Below, in pieces: positions 14,220 through 24,048 of a stretch of DNA of 47,780 nucleotides. This DNA is from a virus. The stretch spans positions 1 to 47,780 of IMG/VR virus record IMGVR_UViG_3300042914_004527; one strand, 5' to 3'. A program made the position numbers and the translations under genes. Each line of letters opens with the position of its first letter. The first letter of the stretch is position 1. The notes beneath the pieces were generated by a model that saw nothing but the letters and a program-made list of their open reading frames with translations, was not told where the DNA came from and searched no databases.

Positions 14220-16309
14220 TATATATCAAAAGCTATTTCAATTATTATTGTTGAATTTGGTACTTTTTCAATAGGGTTGTTGGTTTTACCAATTGCGACT
14301 AATTTTTTATTAACATCATAAACACCGATCTCATCTATTCTAACGTTTTGATTGGCATTTGTGGTCCAAGTAGGGTTTGTGGATGTGTTAAAAATGTTTG
14401 GTGGTACCGTAAAAGAAAATTTGGTTCTGTATTTGTTACTAGAACCGATTGCTTCTATATTGCCATAAAAAAATCTTTCGTCACCAAAATTTAAATATTC
14501 ATTTTGTGCAACTTGTGGTATTTTAATGAAATCGTTTAAATTATAAGTACTACCTGAACTATTGTAAGCTGTATTTGTAACGGTGAAAGTTGTTGCCTCT
14601 AAGTTTGATGGTGTAATTCTAGTACCCGCCGTATGCCCGTTTATTTGTGAAGTGTAGTCTATTTTAACCCAAGAACTTGGGTTTGGATTTGTACCTAAAC
14701 TTTGTTTTTGTACTAATAAATAAAATTTGTCTGCGTACCAACCTTGACCACCACCTAAATTCATATACGGTAGTTGACCCAGAGGTAAATTAACATTAAC
14801 AGCTCTTTTGGTTAAAAGTGCGGAATTGGATGTATCTGTTGGTTTACAATCTAAAGTACTATTATCGTTATTTAAATAGTTAATACAAATAATGTTTTGA
14901 CAATGTAATCCTGTTGTATAACCTGAACTACTTTCTAAAAGATATGTCACAAAAAGATTTTCTGTTGAATCTACAACACCGTCAGTACTTACTATTGTTT
15001 GGCCTTGTATGGTCGGTAACGTCCAATTTCTGTTTGATTTATATGAAAGTGCTGCTACCAATTCTTGGTCATCAATAGTAAAAATCTGTAAATTAGGGAA
15101 AACCCTACCAACCTTATTACCGTAACCATCTACTAAATTGTAATAAGATACTGTTGTGTTTTGTCCAGAAAGTTTAACAAATAATTGAGCACTTGTATCG
15201 GCCGTAAAAGTTTGGCCTATTGTTGTACCCGTTAAATTTTTATGCCACATTAAAGTTGGCATTATTAATTTTGGTGAAACAGATGTTGCGTTGTCAATAT
15301 AAAGTTTTTGCCCGTATTTTAACTCACTTGTATTAGCACAAGAATCTACGTTGGTGTAATGTATAATACTAATTGCTGGTACTAAATTACAAGCCGTATT
15401 CGCGGTATATTGGTATGCAATTTCTGATGTGTAACCAAAATATTCTTTTGAACCTATGTAGGTTTCTGATCCGTAATTGTTAAATATTTCATATGTTGCA
15501 GGATTTACACCAGGCATTGGTTGACTCCAGACATTATTCATATTCCAAACACAACCACCACTAAAAAAACCACCACTACTAAATAAACTATTTTGGGTGC
15601 CACCGGTTCCTAATGGATAAAATATTACATTTGCATTATTACTAGTACTATAACCTGAAAAATTTGCAAAATTTCTATCAACGGTAACTAGTAAATTATT
15701 TGTAGATAAAGTACCTGATGTTCCTTGGACTTGGTACCACAAGTAAGGTACTGGTGTTGTTAAATCTACAACCGCAGGAGCTCCTTGTATACTTAACTCG
15801 TTATTACTCATTTTAACCATCATGATATCACCAATTTTTGGTTCATAACTATTTAACCCATATGTTGGTCCTTGTTTAACAGGTACGGTATTGCTACCAG
15901 TCATCCCTGTTACTGGTATTACGGTATCTGCTTGAAGCACATGACAAACAGTGTCAGTACTTGCAGTATATTGTATTGTAGTACCACTACCATATTCAAA
16001 AAACCCTAATTTAGGTGCAGTAATTAATGTATTTAAAATTACTGGGCTTAGCGTTGGTATTGATGAGTAAGTTGTTGTTGCGTTAGGTGTTGGCTTAATC
16101 GGTGTTTTAATATCAGGATTGTCTGCTTTGGCTCTAATAATATTTTCTAAACTAATATTGTAACTAGAACCAAGTGTAGTATAATCAATGTTTGAATCAC
16201 CTAATCTAAATGTATCAAAAGTCAATAAACCCAAAGAAAGTAATCGTTTACCTTCATCAGTTAATCTTGCTGAAATGACAGTACTGGAATTTTTATCTAT
16301 ATAACTCAC
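14219..16309 (-). CDS. Large virion structural protein with LTxxGxxxL N-terminal domain (GTG start)
   Basis: This 696-residue protein begins at GTG 16309 with ISARLTDEGKRLLSLGLLTF and RLGDSNIDY, an N-terminal domain I associate with tail-fibre-type structural proteins of large phages. The remainder is Asn/Thr/Gly-rich and probably beta-structured. The C-terminal 100 residues (NEYLNFGDERFFYGNIEAIG, later IVIEIAFDI-like strands) look like a closing domain. No enzymatic motif is seen. It is the longest of the three paralogues and is followed by the short one with a TAATG overlap. Confidence 0.72.
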   Translation of the reverse strand: MSYIDKNSSTVISARLTDEGKRLLSLGLLTFDTFRLGDSNIDYTTLGSSYNISLENIIRAKADNPDIKTPIKPTPNATTTYSSIPTLSPVILNTLITAPKLGFFEYGSGTTIQYTASTDTVCHVLQADTVIPVTGMTGSNTVPVKQGPTYGLNSYEPKIGDIMMVKMSNNELSIQGAPAVVDLTTPVPYLWYQVQGTSGTLSTNNLLVTVDRNFANFSGYSTSNNANVIFYPLGTGGTQNSLFSSGGFFSGGCVWNMNNVWSQPMPGVNPATYEIFNNYGSETYIGSKEYFGYTSEIAYQYTANTACNLVPAISIIHYTNVDSCANTSELKYGQKLYIDNATSVSPKLIMPTLMWHKNLTGTTIGQTFTADTSAQLFVKLSGQNTTVSYYNLVDGYGNKVGRVFPNLQIFTIDDQELVAALSYKSNRNWTLPTIQGQTIVSTDGVVDSTENLFVTYLLESSSGYTTGLHCQNIICINYLNNDNSTLDCKPTDTSNSALLTKRAVNVNLPLGQLPYMNLGGGQGWYADKFYLLVQKQSLGTNPNPSSWVKIDYTSQINGHTAGTRITPSNLEATTFTVTNTAYNSSGSTYNLNDFIKIPQVAQNEYLNFGDERFFYGNIEAIGSSNKYRTKFSFTVPPNIFNTSTNPTWTTNANQNVRIDEIGVYDVNKKLVAIGKTNNPIEKVPNSTIIIEIAFDI

Positions 16310-16359
16310 TTTTTATTTTTTTTTATAAATATCTAATTATTATTTTTTTTATTTAATTA

Positions 16360-19300
16360 TTATACTAATTCCTTATTTGTAAAGTATTTTTTACGTAATT
16401 TAACTATGGATGTTTTACCAGGTATTAAACCGAAATAGTAATAAGGTATGTTTGACCTTGTGTTTTTATTGTTTCTATTATTAGCGTCTGTTATAGTATC
16501 AAACGCTGAACTATTTGCTGATATTTCAGAATAATCACCAGGTACTGTTGACCCCATATCAGGCCATGCCAATCCACCATCCCAATTATGTAAGGAGTAA
16601 CAATTACCGTTTCTACCACCACAAGGACTAAATCTGTTAGCTAAATCTAATGTAACCTCAAAACCACTATAAGCGTTAGAAGCGGTTGGGTCATCATCTA
16701 TTTTTGGTGAATTAGCTATTGGATTGTCCTCGCTAAACGGTGAAAAATTTTCAATACCGTCATTATTTATATCACTCAAAATAACGTCATTATATATTTT
16801 AGAAACTTCTTTAATAAAAAAATAGTTTTCTGGTAATAACTCATATTCATGACAACCTTGTTGTGTTGTAAATAATCCTCGTAAACTACAATCTGATGTT
16901 AAAGCTAAATATTTTAAGACATCAGTTGGATCTTCGTAAGAAGATTCTTTCATTGAGTTTACCCATAAATTACTATCCCAACCACGTTCAAAATAAGTAC
17001 CTGTATAAAAATTAGGGTTTTGGGTTAACGGGTCTAAGGTCGAACTATTTATTATTGCGTTTTCAATGTCAGTTAATATATCTGGACACATTTCAATTCT
17101 ACCTAATGAAACTATTTTTGTCGACATTAAAGTGTTACAATAAATAACATCATCAACATCTACGGAACCAACTTTACCCGCCTCTACCGCTCCATTGTGC
17201 ATACTTGTTTGGTAATCTGGATTTGGATTTGTTAAAAGGTATTGTGCTACAAGTAACGAGAAGCCCACTGAACCACCACCTAAAAAGATTGGTATTCTAA
17301 CTGGATCGTCAAAAACCCATTGTATAAAACCAGGGTCATTACTTAAACCAGGGCCTCGTAACAAACATTTATTACATTTAGTACTCTTAGTGTCTAAACA
17401 ACAACTAACGTTTTTATAACCGTCAGCACCATTTTGATCCGCACCTGGTCCACAAAATTTTTCTTTTCTAACCTCTCCGGTACGTCTTTTAAATTTTGTT
17501 TTATATTTAAATTGAAATAAATAAGCGGTACCAATAATCCAAGAATCAGCAAAAACTCGTCTAATAACACTTCTATTTTCTGCTACTAATAATTTAGCAC
17601 AACATTCCCATTCTTTAAGTGCGGTTAAACAAGAATTACTGTCCACAAAATCATTAGGGTCTTGTGCGGGTAAAAAACTACTTGTGGAACCGTTTTGGCA
17701 ATTACAAGCTGATGAAGCTAACTTACCACACATAGCGTTTCCGATACCTACTTTTAATGTTATAAATTTTGGTCTGCCTCCACATCCAACACTTGTGCTG
17801 TTACAATTTTTTAAATTTATTGGTACTAAATCGGAACCCCCTGGACCGCAACCCTCACCCGGTAAATTTATAGTACCAATTAATTTACCTAACCAATTAA
17901 AAGGGCAAATACTAATACAAAAACCAATAATCGGTACTACTTTGTTAATTACTGGTATTGTTACTTCTACACGAAAACAAAAGCCAAAACAAAGTGATAT
18001 CAATGTGATTAAAAGCCTCAATAAAAAGGCAAAAACATCTATACCTGCGGCAAGTAAAAAATATAATATATCAAATTTAAATATTGCATTTGTATAAGGG
18101 AATAAATTATTATCGTCAGTAACATCGGTGTTTTTAATACCTACGAAACTAAATCTATTTTGGCCTTTTTTATATTTTTTTATATAATGAGCTATGGTAT
18201 AAACTTGTTTCCATTCAAAAAGATGAAAATCTAAATTTATTCTAGAATTTGTGTATTCAGTTAAACCATCGAATTCTGGTGATACAACAATAGATTGTGA
18301 ATCTACTTGGCCGTAATTATATTGTGTAATATCATCAGTAAATCTTTGGTCTTGTGTGCCGTTTGCGTCTTCGATCTTACCCGTATCCACAATACCTTCA
18401 GTACCCCCAAAATCTTTACCTAAACTCGGAAAAAACATAGTACCGGTTTTAAATTTTTGATTTTCATTACCTTCAGAAAATTTAACCGCAAAACGATACA
18501 TTCCTTTTGTTGCAATACCAATGCTAGGGTCGGGTGATGGTACTAATTCACCAAACTCATTGGTTACAACGTGGCAGATATTCATTGGTAACACGAAAGA
18601 AAAAGTACCATCCTCGTCTATTAATTGACCGCCTTCAATATCAAAAGTTTCTAATTTTATTGGTTGTATTTTAAACTCTTCCGTCCATTTTATTGGATTT
18701 ATTTCACTAGCTCTAATTATGTTTATTCTTCCTGGGCCAGTTCTTAATTTATTTTGATCACCCATGTCATTTCTTGGGTTACAATTTTTACCTAACGACA
18801 TTCTACCAGAGTCAGTAAATATTGAGCCAAAAAATAAAGAACTATATTTTAAATCAAGGCCAGTATCAAAATCTGCTCTTGTTATCCCAACGGTACAAGT
18901 ATCAGTGTCACCCCAAAAAGGTATTACATCTAATGATATATTTGTACTTTTAATCTGTGGTAAAACATCCAAATTAATTGAAGGTTTAAATTCAGTACTG
19001 GAATCAAACAATTTTTCAGGTGAACCTTCAGCAATTAAATCATAAGGTCTAACACTTGCGACACCAATATCACTAAGGTCAACATCTATATGTAATGTTT
19101 GCTGCCCTATTGGTACGCCGAATAACATAAAATCACCAGCCGCATTTGTTTTTGTTGTGTATTTATAATACTTTTCAAAAACTTCTAAAACTAAATCATT
19201 ATCTAAAACTTCTTCTTTTGTTGGAAAGGTTCCTACAATTCTATTTAAATTACAATTAGATTGGCTTGGTAATAAATTATATCTAATACCCTCTGAATTT

Positions 19301-19590
19301 TTATCTGTTGGTTGTTTAAAGGGGTATAAGCTATTTATTAAAGCGTTTCTTTGGTCTTCATCTGTGACAGGTATAAAAATAGAAACTTTTGCATTTGGGA
19401 TACCGAATCCTCTATTAGCAATTACACGGCCAACAACCGCACCGTAATTCGCACAAAAGGTTTGATAAACATTCTCTTGTGTAATTCTTAAACTTAAAAC
19501 CTCAAGAAAATCAAAATCCTGATTAATATTAACAGTAATGTTTTTGTTTTCTCCCGGTGTTGTTCGTAACCTTATAGATTTATTTGCCAT
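16360..19590 (-). CDS. Very large cysteine-rich virion protein with central hydrophobic region and carboxypeptidase-regulatory-like domain
   Basis: This 1076-residue protein is the largest in the window. Residues about 50-175 contain a carboxypeptidase-regulatory-like beta-sandwich (GRVIANRGFGIPNAKVSIFI, later TNAAGDFMLFGVPIGQQTLHI). Residues about 505-575 hold two or three strongly hydrophobic segments (ILYFLLAAGIDVFAFLLRLL, ISLCFGFCF, VVPIIGFCISICPF). These are followed by a cysteine-rich region (about 580-740) with CNCQNG, CCAK, CCLDTKSTKCNKC and similar clusters. Membrane segments are rare in baseplate or fibre proteins and could act during DNA entry. It overlaps its upstream neighbour in a TAATG junction, so it belongs to the structural operon. 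The function is unknown. Confidence 0.75.
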   Translation of the reverse strand: MANKSIRLRTTPGENKNITVNINQDFDFLEVLSLRITQENVYQTFCANYGAVVGRVIANRGFGIPNAKVSIFIPVTDEDQRNALINSLYPFKQPTDKNSEGIRYNLLPSQSNCNLNRIVGTFPTKEEVLDNDLVLEVFEKYYKYTTKTNAAGDFMLFGVPIGQQTLHIDVDLSDIGVASVRPYDLIAEGSPEKLFDSSTEFKPSINLDVLPQIKSTNISLDVIPFWGDTDTCTVGITRADFDTGLDLKYSSLFFGSIFTDSGRMSLGKNCNPRNDMGDQNKLRTGPGRINIIRASEINPIKWTEEFKIQPIKLETFDIEGGQLIDEDGTFSFVLPMNICHVVTNEFGELVPSPDPSIGIATKGMYRFAVKFSEGNENQKFKTGTMFFPSLGKDFGGTEGIVDTGKIEDANGTQDQRFTDDITQYNYGQVDSQSIVVSPEFDGLTEYTNSRINLDFHLFEWKQVYTIAHYIKKYKKGQNRFSFVGIKNTDVTDDNNLFPYTNAIFKFDILYFLLAAGIDVFAFLLRLLITLISLCFGFCFRVEVTIPVINKVVPIIGFCISICPFNWLGKLIGTINLPGEGCGPGGSDLVPINLKNCNSTSVGCGGRPKFITLKVGIGNAMCGKLASSACNCQNGSTSSFLPAQDPNDFVDSNSCLTALKEWECCAKLLVAENRSVIRRVFADSWIIGTAYLFQFKYKTKFKRRTGEVRKEKFCGPGADQNGADGYKNVSCCLDTKSTKCNKCLLRGPGLSNDPGFIQWVFDDPVRIPIFLGGGSVGFSLLVAQYLLTNPNPDYQTSMHNGAVEAGKVGSVDVDDVIYCNTLMSTKIVSLGRIEMCPDILTDIENAIINSSTLDPLTQNPNFYTGTYFERGWDSNLWVNSMKESSYEDPTDVLKYLALTSDCSLRGLFTTQQGCHEYELLPENYFFIKEVSKIYNDVILSDINNDGIENFSPFSEDNPIANSPKIDDDPTASNAYSGFEVTLDLANRFSPCGGRNGNCYSLHNWDGGLAWPDMGSTVPGDYSEISANSSAFDTITDANNRNNKNTRSNIPYYYFGLIPGKTSIVKLRKKYFTNKELV

Positions 19591-21320
19591 TAATAAGTAT
19601 TATTAATTAATCTACTAGTTGTGCTAAAAAATCCTTCGGAATGTGCACAAGTTTTTATTTTATTATTTAAATAAGCGGCATATACAGCTTCATTAATCAC
19701 TCTAAACCTATAATTATTATTTAAGGCTATTGAAGTTATGGTTGTTGAATAATCACCAACACCACTTATAAATGGTAATGTTTTTTGGTAATAAACTGAA
19801 GTGTATCCTGAATCACTTTTTAACGCGACTTCGACTTTAAAATTAGAAGTTACGTTTGTTGGTATTGTGGTTGGTACTGTCCAGTTTATGGTAAATTGAT
19901 TTGTTGGTATTTCGCCATAATCATTACTTGTTAGTACTGCGTTTTTTGATACCGTGAAAACCGAAACAACGTCACCAATAACAATTGGGTTTGTATATGT
20001 GTTATCAAAAATCAACATATTGTCGATAGAAGTGCTTTTAAAAAATTGTTGTCCCTCAACCATTTGTACACCATTTACGGTTAAGAAAACCGCATTATCT
20101 GGGTCTATGGGTTGAGTTAAATACATTTCTTGATTTCCAGTTATTGTATTGTAATTCATTGCCAAAACATAACCTGGGTTTGTATCTGTAGTTATTGTTG
20201 TAACTAATAAAGTATCCACAAACCATTGATTTAAAGCACCACCTAACGGGTTTGGTGGCCCAACCAAATAATTAGCAACTAACCAATCTGTTGATTTTAT
20301 AGGTGCTATATTAATTTCAACAACTGGTGGGCTTAATAACCCATTATAATATATTAAAATATAATCACTTCCTTCGGTTAATTTAACACCGTTAAGAAAT
20401 AACATTATGTTTTGACTAACAGGTAATTCACGAAGTAAAAAATAATTTAACTGATTGTTTATTGCCTGTGGGCCTTGTGGCCCTGGTAAACCATTGGCCA
20501 ATAAAACGTCTTGGAGAAAATTATATTCCTGTCTAGGGCCTTCTGCTGGCCCACTCAAAACAGGTGTTGGTGGGTTTATGGTTGTTGCAAAATAATAATC
20601 AGTATTGTTGTTAAATAAGTTTGTTTGGTTGGTAGAATTCCAAGTGTTAAAACTTTGTCCTGGGTTACAGGTTTTCGAATTAAATGTATAGTAAGGCCTA
20701 ACGAGATATTCGTTCCAATTTTTAGATATGTTATTAAACGCGGAAAAACTTTGTGTAACTGTTAACCCTGTAATTTCATTAAAAGGTATGCATTTATTAA
20801 TAAACTCTTGTCCGGGTAATAATGGACTTATAGGTGAGCTATCTTTAAAAAACTGTTTAGGAAATATTTTATAACAAAAATTACCAGTGTAAGATGTGAA
20901 ACTTGTATCACCAGTAAAAATAAATTTAAAATTAAAATTCGGTGTGTAATCTAAATTGTAATTAGCCAAATCAGTTATAATAACGTTTGTTGTTGCGGTA
21001 GTTGTTGCGGTAGTACTACCACTAACATAGTAACAAAAAGTAGTGCCTGCGGATATAGTATATCCAGTAGGGCATGTTAAAAAATTTAAAACATTGTAAA
21101 CAAAACCTGTTGTACAGGCCGTATTAGGTGTTAAGGTGTTTAGTTTTGTAATACCACTTGTATAATATTGTGGGCCAATAAAAGATTCTAAACATAAGTT
21201 TACCTCTGTGTTGACATTATAAACATTACTTAAGCCGATATCACGTAAAACAATTTCAGCCTCTTGTGTCTCTAACGGTACATTTTGCTTATTTTTAGTA
21301 TTTAAACATAGGAAACCCAT
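19590..21320 (-). CDS. Tail-fibre-like structural protein with repeated LNGVxLxEGxDY modules
   Basis: This 576-residue protein has two copies of a module common in T4-like fibre and whisker proteins: MLFLNGVKLTEGSDYILIYY and, about 100 residues later, VFLTVNGVQMVEGQQFF, each followed by hydrophobic strands. A short collagen-like stretch (GLPGPQGPQ) precedes them. A module TCPTGYTISAGTTFCY near residue 90 recurs in the upstream gene. The C-terminal 100 residues look like a fibronectin III-type domain (FTINWTVPT, NYRFRVINEA). It is a probable fibre subunit; the receptor is unknown. Confidence 0.75.
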   Translation of the reverse strand: MGFLCLNTKNKQNVPLETQEAEIVLRDIGLSNVYNVNTEVNLCLESFIGPQYYTSGITKLNTLTPNTACTTGFVYNVLNFLTCPTGYTISAGTTFCYYVSGSTTATTTATTNVIITDLANYNLDYTPNFNFKFIFTGDTSFTSYTGNFCYKIFPKQFFKDSSPISPLLPGQEFINKCIPFNEITGLTVTQSFSAFNNISKNWNEYLVRPYYTFNSKTCNPGQSFNTWNSTNQTNLFNNNTDYYFATTINPPTPVLSGPAEGPRQEYNFLQDVLLANGLPGPQGPQAINNQLNYFLLRELPVSQNIMLFLNGVKLTEGSDYILIYYNGLLSPPVVEINIAPIKSTDWLVANYLVGPPNPLGGALNQWFVDTLLVTTITTDTNPGYVLAMNYNTITGNQEMYLTQPIDPDNAVFLTVNGVQMVEGQQFFKSTSIDNMLIFDNTYTNPIVIGDVVSVFTVSKNAVLTSNDYGEIPTNQFTINWTVPTTIPTNVTSNFKVEVALKSDSGYTSVYYQKTLPFISGVGDYSTTITSIALNNNYRFRVINEAVYAAYLNNKIKTCAHSEGFFSTTSRLINNTY

Positions 21321-21331
21321 TTATTTTTTAT

Positions 21332-22504
21332 TTAAAATTGTGTTATAGTGTTAGGTGTTGTAAATCTACTCTGATATGACAACATGTCAATATTAGAATC
21401 TTCTTCAGTCACGGTATTTGGTGTGGAACTTGTATTACCTAAATCTAAAATTGTTATAGTATTGGCGTTAGAATTAGTAGGTAATTGTCCACTATAACCA
21501 CCAGAAGGTGCTGACGTTGCTGTTGACGAAAACACTTCTGGACTCGCGTAACTTGTAACTATGTTTGTGTTATTTGAAGTGTTTGTTGTTTCTTGAATTG
21601 TTACAAAAGATAGTTCACTTTCAGTTAAATCAAAAGCACAAGTATCAATAACGGTACAAGGGTCGTTACACCATCTTTCACCCGCAACCCATATAGTTGT
21701 TGCTGGTATAAATTGTTCCAAAAATGGCGTCCAAAAACTTTGAAACTGTTTTTTATAGTTTTCAAGTTCTAATAGACTTAAATAAGAAACTGTTACTACG
21801 GTCGTAGCCGTGGTTACCGAAACACCACTATAACAAAAATTGGTATTGGCTGACAAAGTATATCCTGTTGGACAAGTTAAACTTGTACCACTAATTGGGC
21901 AGTCAGCACACATATTAAAAATCAACCATAACTCTTTAGAGTTTAAGGTTAGATTACTGTGTTTTTCGTAGACACTTGATTGTAAAAAATAATTAGTATA
22001 ACGCCAAGGTATTTCAGCGTCAGGGCTAGGTGCGAAAATTCTATTTATTGTACCTTCACCACTTATTAAACCAAAACTACCATCTGCTCTTTCTATGTTA
22101 TCGTACTCAGAAATACCTATTTCCGCAATACCTGGATTATAAACCCAAGATTTTTTATTATCAATAACTTTTGTTATTCCATAACCTGGGCATTTTATAT
22201 CATTAACAATCGGTGATTCTGTATTTCCACTACATATTATTGATATCTTATCGACGTAGATTTCATATTGACAACAACAATTTAAACCGGTATCTATTTG
22301 TAAGTTAATATCAAAATTAACGGTATCAGTCGAAGGTGGTAATGTTGCCTTTAATTGTATCCAATTGTTAAAATTATTAACACTTGAATTATAAGTGTTT
22401 ACTTGTGTTAAAACACTATTTAAATCAGGTTCAGATAAATTTATTCTAGCCGTTATCGGATTTAAATTATCATAACAGTTAATTATACCAATTTCATTTG
22501 CCAT
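21332..22504 (-). CDS. Structural protein with CPTGYT module
   Basis: This 390-residue protein is probably a tail or fibre component. Near residue 210-235 it carries LTCPTGYTLSANTNFCY followed by a TTATT stretch, the same module as in the downstream 576-residue protein. The N-terminal half contains a beta-rich region with cysteine pairs (NCCCQYEIYVD). The C-terminal 60 residues are Ser/Thr/Asn-rich and look disordered. A TTTATAAATAT-type motif lies directly against its start codon. Confidence 0.68.
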   Translation of the reverse strand: MANEIGIINCYDNLNPITARINLSEPDLNSVLTQVNTYNSSVNNFNNWIQLKATLPPSTDTVNFDINLQIDTGLNCCCQYEIYVDKISIICSGNTESPIVNDIKCPGYGITKVIDNKKSWVYNPGIAEIGISEYDNIERADGSFGLISGEGTINRIFAPSPDAEIPWRYTNYFLQSSVYEKHSNLTLNSKELWLIFNMCADCPISGTSLTCPTGYTLSANTNFCYSGVSVTTATTVVTVSYLSLLELENYKKQFQSFWTPFLEQFIPATTIWVAGERWCNDPCTVIDTCAFDLTESELSFVTIQETTNTSNNTNIVTSYASPEVFSSTATSAPSGGYSGQLPTNSNANTITILDLGNTSSTPNTVTEEDSNIDMLSYQSRFTTPNTITQF

Positions 22505-22525
22505 GTTTATAAATATTCAAAATTG

Positions 22526-24025
22526 TTAAATTTGACATAATCCTGTTCGTGATTTTTGTTGGCCAAAAATAATATCATTAATAGCCCCATCAGGTAATGA
22601 AGTATCGGTGCCAGATGGTATTGTAGTAGTTGGGTTTGTTGGTGATGTGCCACTATTAGGTGGCGGTATCGGTACTATATTTGTATCACCAGCTAAAGTT
22701 GGCACTGTCGTACCTAAATCGGGGAGAGGTGTGGTATTGTTGTTAAAGTCTGGAAAAGGTATAATATCACCTGGTATCGTTATCGTGTTTTCGGTGTTGT
22801 TTTCATCTACAATGATATCTGGTTCTAATTCTGGTGTGTTAGGTAATGAGACCGCGTTTTCTGGTGTTTTAACATAAACCCACATATAAAGTTCAATATC
22901 ACTTTCACAAGGTTGTAATTCTATTTTACTTTCGTTTAATGTAAAAGTTGTAGGTAAACATTGATTCGTGGTTGTTTCGTTTGCGTAACAATAACTTTGT
23001 GACCAAAACCAATTTAAATTGTTTTCATTTTTTAATTTTAAACAACATTCTTGCGTTAATAATGTAGGGTTTGTTGTTGTATTATAATCTTTTGGGACAA
23101 CGATTTGTACTGGATTATTATTTAAATATACATTTATTATTTTTACATCAGTTAAATTACAAACATCTGAAGTTGGTGGTTCGCTAGTTGGTTGTTGGCA
23201 TAAACAGTTAGTACCATCCCAAAAAGAACCTGATATTCTATTACATTCAGCTTCAGATGGGCTAGTTAGATTTCCGGTTGTAGAACCAACATTTAAATAA
23301 ACGCCACCGTTAGAAGCTAAAGCATTACTTAATAAAGTTCTGGCCGTATTTCTATCGTTTTGATCTGACGACGTTAAATTATTTTTTACAAATAAACTAT
23401 CTGTATTAGATAACCCAATAGATAACCCAATAAAAATAAAATTATTAACAAAAAAAGATTCATTCGCGATATCGACAAAATCTTCTAAAGTGCCAAAACA
23501 AAATGGATTTTTGGGTTCATCAACCACACTGACATCACACTGACATATACCGTTGGTAAATGTGTAGTTTAAACTCGCACAACATATTTCATCAAGTAAT
23601 CCACCGGTATCAAAATAAACCGAAAATGATCCTGAATTATTTGTTAAATCTTGTAAGTTAGCAAATAATGTTGGGTTGGTAACTGATAAACTTTGGCCAA
23701 ATTCAGATGTATAAATGTTATTCCAAGTATTAAATCCGTTTGAATCAATACAAGTAACTTGACCACCGCCAGGACAAGTTTGCGTTGGTGGTGTGTAGTT
23801 TAAATAACATTTATTATCTATATATGTATAAGTGCCTGGGCCCGTATATTGTGACAAACTGTTAACAGTACAACAATTACCGTTTCTTATCGACTTACCT
23901 TGAAATAGTATTTCACCGCTTTGTGTTATAGTAAATCCTACTCCACTAGAGAAACAATTAGAAATATTATCGTCTTTTGAAATATTTGTGCTACCTATTA
24001 TATTTGTACTTCCTATTAATGGCAT
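22526..24025 (-). CDS. Structural protein with double-cysteine (CC) repeats
   Basis: This 499-residue protein has at least three copies of a short module in which a hydrophobic strand leads to a Cys-Cys pair and then to an aromatic-rich strand ending in Cys: NGNCCTVNSL, DEICCASLNYTFTNGICQC, and TQECCLKL ending in WSQSYCY. The same module occurs in the two upstream genes. The last 100 residues are Pro/Thr/Asn-rich with repeated acidic and proline segments and are probably an extended linker or stalk. No enzyme motif is seen. A surface-exposed, disulfide-stabilised tail component is likely. Confidence 0.68.
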   Translation of the reverse strand: MPLIGSTNIIGSTNISKDDNISNCFSSGVGFTITQSGEILFQGKSIRNGNCCTVNSLSQYTGPGTYTYIDNKCYLNYTPPTQTCPGGGQVTCIDSNGFNTWNNIYTSEFGQSLSVTNPTLFANLQDLTNNSGSFSVYFDTGGLLDEICCASLNYTFTNGICQCDVSVVDEPKNPFCFGTLEDFVDIANESFFVNNFIFIGLSIGLSNTDSLFVKNNLTSSDQNDRNTARTLLSNALASNGGVYLNVGSTTGNLTSPSEAECNRISGSFWDGTNCLCQQPTSEPPTSDVCNLTDVKIINVYLNNNPVQIVVPKDYNTTTNPTLLTQECCLKLKNENNLNWFWSQSYCYANETTTNQCLPTTFTLNESKIELQPCESDIELYMWVYVKTPENAVSLPNTPELEPDIIVDENNTENTITIPGDIIPFPDFNNNTTPLPDLGTTVPTLAGDTNIVPIPPPNSGTSPTNPTTTIPSGTDTSLPDGAINDIIFGQQKSRTGLCQI

Positions 24026-24048
24026 GTTATTATATTTTTAAAAATGAT

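Noticed and set aside
17684-18097. Plus-strand ORF of 137 codons within the 1076-residue gene
   Set aside because: It is antisense to a continuous long gene with consistent domains, and its composition (Pro/Lys/Ile) fits a shadow frame.
20480-20530. Collagen-like domain in the 576-residue protein
   Set aside because: Only about three Gly-x-y triplets are present, too few for a collagen helix.
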